Assembly (NCBI GenBank): GCA_030280995.1 | Contig: JASXTE010000013.1 | Span: 8,897,001 to 8,961,000 of the forward strand | Origin: Hemileia vastatrix | Taxonomy: Eukaryota > Basidiomycota > Pucciniomycetes > Pucciniales > Zaghouaniaceae | DNA length: 64,000 bases | Reading direction: 5' to 3' | Shown here: one piece after another, positions 56,084 to 64,000 of the stretch | Numbering within the stretch: the stretch's first letter is position 1 | How the letters are laid out: every line of letters starts with the position of its first letter | The notes under the pieces: model-generated | Seen by the model: only the letters and a program-made list of their open reading frames with translations | The model's database searches: none | What the model was told of the DNA's origin: nothing | Position numbers and translations under genes: made by a program

Positions 56084-56890
56084 TGTCACGCGCCATGTGA
56101 CACTCGAGGCAAAAGCAGCTCATTAAATCAATAATACATAGGTCTAAATCCATACTCAAAGGGCAGAAAGCAATTCTACATAGCAACTGCAACTTTCCTT
56201 TGTGTACTCACTATTCAACCGCGCTAGTCTAAACTCTAAATCTAAATTAGTCAATCTCTCAATAGTGTGTCTTAGTCTTTTCCTCAATAAGCAAAGCACA
56301 GTGCAATAGTCAATGTAATATTCCCCTAAAAAGGTTTATTAAAGTATCTGTGGGTTATTAAAAAGGGGTAGTGAGCATGGACGGAATGGTTAGTGGAGGA
56401 TTAAAGGGTTATCAGATGTTAGTAAGGAGGGTCCAGGTGTAACGGGTGTAATTTTGGTGGTCTGTGGTGAACGGAATGATGGATGGGTATGAGGTCAATG
56501 CAAGGAGGATTAAAGGATATAAAAGGGGTTGGATTTTGGTTTGACATTCTTTAGAATTAAATTATAAAAAATGTATATAATAGTGGTAAAGCTTCAGGTT
56601 AAATCATTATTATTTTATCTTTCCTTATTTTCTCAGTAATCATTTCTCAATCTTAAATCTTTGATTATTGAGTTTCCAACCCTTTGTGAGATCTTAAGAA
56701 TATTAATATTACCTTTAAATTATATTAGAATTCTTCTCCAACATATCTCAAAGCAGTAGCTCTTCCTTCAAGTCATCTTTGAATCACTTCCTTGAACATT
56801 TCCTCTGTGCTTTGAAGAAGTTTATAAACTATTCTCCACATCTCACTTCCAGGAACACCCTCGACCTTGTGTGTAGGTCGTCCGGTGACA
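56084..56890 (+). repeat. 5' LTR of C
   Basis: 807 bp, TGTCACGCGCC to GTCCGGTGACA, with TATAAAAG at 56518-56525. Same family as the LTR split by B. Confidence 0.93.
56518..56525 (+). promoter_or_regulatory. TATA box in C 5' LTR
   Basis: TATAAAAG, conserved at 14549-14556 in the other C-type LTR. Confidence 0.5.
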
Positions 56891-56965
56891 GTATAATTTA
56901 ATTCTCCATAGTTCTCATTCTTTGGCACTACTACGTCCTTTTTTTAGGTGTTGTAAATTCTTTAA

Positions 56966-59350
56966 ATGGCACCTGTTCAACGCACTCCTCCTATGGGCGC
57001 TACTACTAGGGCTCGCGCCAGAGGCAGGCCAACAGCTACATGGCCTGTTTCCCACACTCACTCCTTGGAACCTCTCAACCTTAGGGAATGGGGACATCCC
57101 CCAGGATTTTTATAATTCTAGTGAGGAAGAAGAAGGAGAAGATATGATACATGAGGCACCATCTGCCCCTGCTACTCACCCTTCTGGTCAACCTTCGGAA
57201 CCTGGACCATCTAATTTGATGGAAGACTTCATGAGACTTTTCATGAAAACTCTTTCCAATCCAAAGTCTTTGGAGAAATCTAAATTTAAAACTCCTTCCA
57301 TGAAATCTCCTGATAAATTCAATGGAGAACATCCAGACAGATTGTGGCCCTTCTTGAAGACCTGCAAGCTCCTGTTCCATAACAACCCTCAAACCTTCAA
57401 TAACAACCAATTAAAGGTTTTTTATGCTTCTTCATTCCTAGCCGGAAAAGCAGAAAGATGGTTCAAACCTTATCTTCTCATGCTCTCTTTGACAGAAACC
57501 CACCTACTTATTAATAACTGGGGAAAGTTCAAAGACCAGCTCTTTACGTTGTTTGGTGACCCTAATGAAACTGACAACGCAGAAATTGAATTGGCTTTCT
57601 TTGCATGAGTGATAATGGTAAAGCCTCTGTATATATCTCAAACTTCAGAGCACTTAAAACTCGAGTAGGTTGGAATGATGCTGCCCTTAAGTATCATTTC
57701 AAAAAGGGACTTCCTTCGAGGATTCTGGATCAATTAAATCTTCATGGTCAGAAAATGACTAATTTAACAAATTTAATGGATAGAACCCTCAAACTCGATG
57801 GTGTGGTACGCACCTCGCAGGTAGTAATTTTAGACCAATCAGTGCGCGTAGTTCAGGAAGAACAAAGTAAGTTAGAGCAGTAGGAAGTGCTAAAATATAA
57901 TATGTATTTGCGTGTTTCAAAGAACAAAGGAAATGGAAGCGCAGAAAAGGATTAAGGGTCTGTGTGCTTGGATTTTGTAGAGAGATGTGCCGCACAATGG
58001 GGAATTGTGTGTTATTGATTTAGGACTGTAAAGCGCTAAACAATAAGGATTTGGACTTTCCAATAACTATGTGTTACACATTAATGAAGGAGTTATTGCT
58101 TAAGGACGACTCAAGTGCATAGTATACTGCATCGCAGCTAGTTGGGTAAACTTACATAAACAGGTAATAAAGGAGGCTAACTAGTTAAGTGAATCGTCAG
58201 AAATATGAGATTAGCATTAAAGAAAGGTGAGTGGGAACTTGATTGCAAAACTACCCAAGAGTAAAGGCGGCTAGGATCAGTGTTAGAGTGGGTCAAAACT
58301 GAAAATAGCGCTGAAACAAAAAAACGAAGGTAGAGTCAAAAATGCATATGTGGAGTATGAGTGAAACAAGTTAATACTAGCGTTAGTAATCATAGGGTAT
58401 GTTTTAAGTGCCTTAGTTATTAAAAGCGGTGTACGTAGTTACTAATAGGTTAGCTATTTTTTTACTAACATGGCGCTAGAGCTAGCGCTGAATATCCACT
58501 AGCAAACTGTGTCTTGAGTACTGGAAAAATATACAAGGGAGGACTATTTGATAGAGATAGAGAATAGGGAGAAGGGATATATTTAGATAAGTAAAATAGA
58601 ATAGTGAATTAGAGATATTTTCTGAGTCTTTTATCATTTGTGCATCTGTTTGTGTATTTCATATAGCATAGTGAAAGAGCGCAACATAGAGAGAATATAT
58701 AGATTTAGTGGGATTGACTATTTTTAGAGTTATTTTATTGCTATAATATGGCATATTCAAATAGAGCGCTTCAAGAGGGAGTAGCTGTGGATATTTGCGC
58801 TTATTAAGAATAGAAATATCCAGATAGTAATACTTGTTTTCCTGACCTCTAAGACTCATCTCTCATCTTATAAACTTTCTAATCAAATATTAGTGTTACA
58901 CATTATTGCGCTGTCTTTGAAATAAGAGTGGCAGGCGCTTCTTTTTAGAAATTGAAGAGGAGAACCAAACCATCTCGCATTGTGTCTACTTCTTAGTACT
59001 TTAGAACAGTCTACAATGGCGTTTATCAAGGAGGACTACAACATCGTTGATACACCAACAAATCTCAAGGCCTAAATTTTAAATCAGAACCTTCTTCACA
59101 CCCACGGACAACTCAATCCTCCTTGACTTAATCCAAACCCAAGAAGGGAAAGGATGAACCTCGACCAAAAGGCTCGACCCCAGGCAATATCAGCAAAGTA
59201 CTGGATCCAAAAGGGGAACTTGAAGAAGCTGAGAGGAAGAGGCGAGCAGACAATGGGTTATGTAAGTATTGTGGGGGTAAGAACAAGCTAGAAGATTTTG
59301 TAAAGTTGAAGGAAAGAGAAGGTACTAGTTCAAGGTCAAAAAACTAGTAG
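56966..59350 (+). pseudogene. gag of C, frameshifted and interrupted
   Basis: ATG at 56966 opens MAPVQRTPPMGATTRARARG. A frameshift near 57090 moves to the frame with DFYNSSEEEEGED, then the capsid region (KFNGEHPDRLWPFLKTCKLLF, KAERWFKPYL). A one-base overlap near 57605 shifts again (MSDNGKASVYISNFRALKTR) to KLDG at 57797, where an insertion lies. Gag resumes at 59020 (VYQGGLQHR) with stops. The zinc knuckle at about 59260-59295 is damaged (CKYCGGKNKLEDF: His and last Cys lost). Confidence 0.82.
57802..59015 (+). mobile_element. 1.2-kb insertion in C gag, probable solo LTR
   Basis: Removing it joins KLDG to VYQGGLQHR. It starts TGTGGTACGC and ends GTCTACA, with ATGG on both sides (57798-57801, 59016-59019). 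No ORF. It matches no other repeat in the window. The TGT...ACA ends suggest a solo LTR; the 4-bp duplication is atypical for Ty3/Gypsy (5 bp) and could be a decayed 5-mer. Confidence 0.6.
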
Positions 59351-59355
59351 ATACT

Positions 59356-62300
59356 TTGCTTGTGTGCAAAGCAAACTATCTTATCTCTCCCAGTGCACAG
59401 AACCTCCATGTCTTAAGGACTGGAGTTGCTTTAAACCACTTGAGATTCCTTCTTTTCAAGGAGGATACCCTCATCAGTTGTCTTATAGACTCTTTATCTT
59501 CAATTTCTTTTGTCAGTTTATCTTTTGCCGAGAAGTTAAAACTGACATTCACAGATATCGATCAAACTCCAATATATTTGGTCGAATCAGAGGAACCCAA
59601 ATATTGGGTAAGTAAGAAAGTTTTATGGGTTTTCAACTTTCCAAACTTTCCCCCCTTCTAGTGGGAATTTTCAGTCTTGGATGCCCCAAGAATGGAAAAT
59701 ACCATTCTTGGCCATGAATTTTTAATGCATTGAAATCCTGAAATTGATTGGTCACGGGGAATGATCACCCCACGCACTAAGTATATTTCTAATTCTTCAA
59801 TGCAGGTCAATAGGGAGTTAAACAACCCGCCTGACAATGTCCTGCTAGAGGAAAAATCTCTTCCAGATGACTTGAAAGCATCTTATCTTTCTCTAAATGA
59901 GAAATTGGCTAACTCTTCTATCTCAATAACTTCACACAAAGGGGATTTAAATTGCCTTGAAGTAGTCGAATTATGCTCTCTCAATACGGGTCTTCCCTTG
60001 ACAGACTCTCTCAAAGATCATGAGGATGACCAAATCAATGTGGAAGCAATTAAATAAAATCTACCGGAAATTTATTTTTATTTCCTCGATGTTTTCTCAA
60101 TCTGCAAGTCCATTAAGTTACCACCTCATTGACCCTACGACCATCAAATAGAGTTAATAGGTCCAGTACCTCCAGCAGGTCCTGTCTATTCTTCATCGAA
60201 GGACAAATCTCAAGCTCTTCAAGACTACATTTCAGAGAATGTAGCCAAAGGTTTCATCAGAGCCAGTAAATCTCCAACCGTCTCCCCTGTTCTTTTTGTA
60301 AAGAAAAAAGACGGTAGCCTTAGGTTGTGTATTGACTATAGAAAGCTCAACACAGTTACAAAGAAGAATGCATATCCAGTTCCTCCTATGTCATTGCTTC
60401 TTACCTTTTTTAATATTGCTAATTTATTTTCTAAAATTGATCTTAGAGGCGCTTATAATCTTTTTTGCATTGCGGAAGGTCATGAACCACTGACTGCAAT
60501 GCGCACTAGATTTGGTAGTTTTGAATATTTAGTAATGCCTTTTGGATTATGTATCGCACCATCTACTTTTCAAACTTTTGTTAATGACATCTTTCAAGAT
60601 TTTGTCAAATAATTTGTGGTCGTCTACTTAGACAATATTTTAGTTTTCTCAAAGACACTGGATGAACATATTCATCATGTTCGACAGGTTCTAAATTGCC
60701 TTTGAGATCAGGGTCTCTACGCCAAGCACAATAAATGCGAATTCCATCTTAAATCTATTGATTTTTTGGTTTTTAAGTTATCCACTGATGGTTTAGTCAT
60801 GGACAACAAAAAGGTCCAAAAAGTCCTGGAATGGCCTGAGCCCAAAACTGTTAAATCCCTCCAAGGATTTTTGGGTTTTGCCAATTTTTATAGAATATTT
60901 ATTAAAGATGACTCTAAAACTATTTCCAATCTTACTTCTCTTCTTGGAAAAGATATTCCTTTTGTTTTACTTCTACAGCACAAAAGGAATTTGAAGCATT
61001 GAAGACTGAATTTACCACAGCTCCAATTCTTCGACACTTTGATCCTTCTGCTTCGACAATAGTAGAGACAGAAGCTAGCGATTATGCTATTGCAGGGGTA
61101 ATTTCTCTATTCAATCCTGAAACAAAATTGTTTCATACTGTTGCTTTTGAGTCACGAAAACTCATTGAAGCAGAATTAAATAACAAAATTCATGACAAGG
61201 ATCTTTTAGCTATTATCCATTGTCTTAAAAAATGGCGCTCTTTTCTTCTCAGCCTAGATAGTCCTTTTAAAATCCTGACTGACCATAATGCTTTGAAATA
61301 CTTTATGTCTTCAAAAGTATTAACCAGGCTTCAAGCCATGTGGGCTGAATTTTTGTCTGAATTTCCTTTTTCTATTTCCTATTGCCCAGGTAAGAACTGC
61401 ATTGTCCCAGATATCCTGTCAAGTCAAGAAAATGTTTACCCACAGCGGGGGTATGCATTTTCTGACAAGAACCCAGCAAATGTGAAATCAATTTTTAATG
61501 AATCAATGTTAACGACTCATCAACTTAATTTGATGACAATTCAATCTTTTCAAAATCCACTATCCAACATCCTCAAAGCTCAGTTGAAGGACAATTATTG
61601 TTTAGGGATAAAAGACAAAATACTCTCAAAGCAAGGGGCCAAAAGATTTAGTATTGAATCAGGTCTATTAGTTTTCGAAGGTAGAGTAGTCATACCCAAC
61701 AATAATGAAATTAAATTATGGATTTTCAATAGTTGACATTATTCTCCATTAGCTGGTCATTTTGGGGTTGATAAAACCTACCAGTTAATAGCTTCCTATT
61801 CCCTCTAAACCTTGTGAATCCTTATAAATGGATTTTATTTCTCAACTTCCTCTTTCTAATAATTTTGATGCTATATTAGTAATAGTAGATAGATTTTCAA
61901 AGATGTCTATTTTCATTAAAACCACTACTACTGCTACAGCAGAAGATTTTCCAAACTTGTTTCTAGAATATGTATTTTCCAAACATGGCTTACCTAATGA
62001 TATTATTTCAGATAGAGGCTCATTGTTTGTATCCACATTCTGGAATCAACTGTGTCGACAACTCAATATCACGAGGAATCTCTCCACGGCCTATCATCCA
62101 GAAGGCAATGGGCAAACGGAAAGGGTCAACCAAATACTCAAACAATACCTTCGAATGTATGTCAGTTACCAACAAGACTATTGGAACACATGGTTACCAT
62201 TGGCCAAATTTGCTTATAATAACTCGACTCATTCTTCAACACAACAATCTCCCTTCTAAAATGTTTATGGAAGACATCCTCAATTCAACTCAATCCATGT

Positions 62301-62876
62301 AGGAACTAGTCATCCTGAAGAACATTTTCTTCGAACCATATCAGGACTCCAAGAAGAACTTAAATCAAATTTGAAATTAGTGATTCGAAGGTACAAGGAA
62401 CAGGCTGACAAACATCGACAATCTGCTCCTTCTTTTAAACCAGGCAACAAAGTATGGATCGACGCACAAAACATTTGAAAAACTCGACCATCAAAGAAAC
62501 TGGCTGAAAAAAGCTTGGGAACATTTGAAATCAACTCCGAAGTCTCTAAAACTGCATTTCGACTCAAGCTACCTTCTAAATGACAGGCTATTCACCCTGT
62601 TTTCCACGTATCTCTCCTGGGACTGGCTCGAGAAACATACCCGGGAAGGAACCAACCTCCTCCAGAACCGGTAGAAGTAGAAGACCATCTAGATTGGGAA
62701 GTAAGCCGTATCCTTGATTCAAGAATGCACAAGGGGAAACTTCAATACCTCGTGGAATGGGAAGGCTTCCTCAATGACTCAGACAAAACATCCTGGGAAC
62801 CAGCCATCAATGTTTCTAATGCTCCTGAGCTCATAAAATCTTTTCATCTTAAATATCCTTTAAAACCAAAACCTTA
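59356..62876 (+). pseudogene. pol of C with damaged active sites
   Basis: Protease region 59356-59661 reads LIDSLSS where DSG is expected. RT 60150-60960: KKKDGSLRLCIDYRKLNTVT, then a stop near 60612 and YLDN in place of YLDD at about 60630. RNase H 60999-61400 has TEASDYA, with Glu for the catalytic Asp. Integrase 61730-62260: DFISQLP, SDRGSLF, HPEGNGQTERV. Chromodomain 62670-62876 (DWEVSRILDSRMHKGKLQYL, SWEP). Numerous stops. A typical decayed chromovirus Pol of the Tf2/sushi-like clade. Confidence 0.9.
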
Positions 62877-63890
62877 GAACTCTCTTTTATTCTTTTTTCT
62901 TCTTTCTCTTTTTCTTTTTTCTTTTCTTAAAATTCTAAAACTTCTTCTGTTCTTAAATCCTTACTCTGTTTTTTTTTCTTCTTTCTTCTTCTCAAAAGTT
63001 TTTTTCAACCTTCTTTAAAAATAAATAAATAAATTAAATAAAAAAAATAAAATAAAATAAACTAAAATTAAAATTAAATTAAATTAAAAAAGTAAAAATA
63101 AAAAAAAATAAAAAAAAATAAAATAATAAAAGTAAAATCTTAAAATTCATTAAAATAAAATCTTAAAAATCAATAATTCCTTTAATTTTCTTTCTTTTCT
63201 CTTTTCTCTTTTCAAACTTTTCTTCTTTCCCTAATTTCTTTTTCTTCAAACTATCAAGTTTTTTTACGAACTCAATACGACAATCTTTCTCAAACTTTAC
63301 TTTAACCTTTAATTCTCTCTTTTATTTAAAATTCTTTGAACAAATTACTTCTTTCTTCAAATTCTTTTTTTCAAAAACTATTTTTCTTCTTTCTTTTCAA
63401 ATAACCAAATTTCCTAAAAAACTTCAATAAATAAACTTTCACGAATAACAAATTTTTTCTCTCATTAAATTTTCATCTCAAAAAAAATTGTTTTCAATCA
63501 ACTATTTCTTTTTTCTTACTTAAATTTTTCTTTTTTCAAAACTTAAAACTAAAATTCCTTCAGTTAAACATTCTTTCTTTTCTTCTTTCAAAATATAAAA
63601 AAAATTTTTATTCAAATATTTTCTTTCTTCCTCTTCTCTTTCCTTTTCTCAAAATCTTATAAAATATATATCAAAATTTTCAATTAAAACAACAAAATAA
63701 AAAATAAATAAATTAATACACAAATTACTATCTATTTTTTCCCCTTCCTCTTTCTTTCTTTTCTTTCTCCTGTATTTTCTCCCAAAACAACTTCTTCATT
63801 TTCTTCAAACCCACCCTTATTTCCCTCCTACATTTCTCAAATACCTCCTCATCTCCTACTGGTACCACTTCCCCAATATCTAGTAATTAT
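62877..63890. other. T/C- and A-rich low-complexity DNA after C
   Basis: Runs of TTCTTTCTTTTC and AAATAAAATAAA. No ORF or LTR end identified. GTTGAAGGAGGCAGC at 63899-63913 looks like a chromovirus polypurine tract, but what follows is not the C LTR. Confidence 0.55.
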
Positions 63891-63891
63891 T

Positions 63892-64000
63892 CAGCCACGT
63901 TGAAGGAGGCAGCATCGACAATCTTATCAACCTCACCGCTTAAATCTTTGATGAATCGAGTTCGTCGACCATACCTGGTCAAGAGACTCTTCGTTGTCCT
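63892..64000 (-). CDS. Possible 3' end of a minus-strand ORF, cut by window edge
   Basis: The minus strand is open from the window end to TAA at about 63890, reading LLTRYGRRTRFIKDLSGEVD and on to NVAE. G+C content rises here. It is too short to assign and may be an antisense reading of retroelement 3' sequence. Confidence 0.2.

Larger units (their letters stand above)
56084..62876 (+). mobile_element. Chromovirus C (Ty3/Gypsy), decayed; 3' LTR not in window
   Basis: 5' LTR 56084-56890, then gag-pol remnants to 62876, ending in a chromodomain. No C-type LTR follows before 64000, so the 3' end is outside, replaced or lost. Inserted in the G 5' LTR. The preceding five bases are CAAGT. A 1.2-kb insertion sits in gag. 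Confidence 0.92.

Overview
The window is a retrotransposon graveyard from a eukaryotic nuclear genome, most likely a filamentous or basidiomycete fungus. The evidence is very AT-rich DNA, Ty3/Gypsy chromoviruses with C-terminal chromodomains, and short fungal-type introns (GTAAGT donor, CTAAT branch, CAG or TAG acceptor, 55-58 nt). Almost no host coding sequence is visible. The one host-like piece is a Cys-rich ORF fragment at 4939-5243. No rRNA, tRNA or CRISPR was seen.

Layout. (1) 1-4938: chromovirus A, minus strand, cut by the window edge. (2) 5542-14379: chromovirus B, plus strand, same family, complete, with 5-bp target duplications (GAAAT). It is inserted in an LTR of the C family (5308-5541 and 14385-14923). 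A and B face away from each other and form a near-perfect 4.9-kb inverted repeat. (3) 14924-18941: the 5' half of chromovirus E on the minus strand. (4) 18942-23021: nested LTRs. An LTR of the G family contains a D-type LTR, which contains an A-type LTR. (5) 23022-27400: AT-rich and low-complexity DNA with no convincing gene. (6) 27400-56083: a degraded, internally deleted element G on the minus strand. It hosts solo LTR P (27567-38137) and the 13.2-kb element H (39054-52244). P holds two TA-flanked MITEs, and the second MITE holds complete chromovirus D (28215-36857). H contains a second solo LTR P (48540-49675). (7) 56084 to at least 62876: decayed chromovirus C, inserted in G's LTR and itself carrying a 1.2-kb insertion in gag.

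The genes are retroelement gag and pol: capsid, zinc knuckle, aspartic protease, reverse transcriptase, RNase H, integrase and, in A-D type elements, a chromodomain. Most carry nonsense mutations or frameshifts. B has a nearly intact 1.95-kb-codon gag-pol, but with a stop at codon 5 and an integrase catalytic Asp changed to Glu.

Three features stand out. First, H and G carry many copies of a short hairpin module: a 3-5 bp stem, a six-base loop and then TTAAACTG. Its stem sequences covary (AGTC/GACT, GGTC/GACC, CCTC/GAGG), and it occurs in leader, coding and non-coding parts alike. Second, in both the A/B and D/E families a 55-58 nt intron after the first gag codons moves translation into an overlapping frame. 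That frame is the better conserved one and ends at a Trp-TAA which is itself a splice-donor-like sequence. Third, the D/E leader consists of repeated 16-nt modules bounded by CAG and, often, GTAAT.
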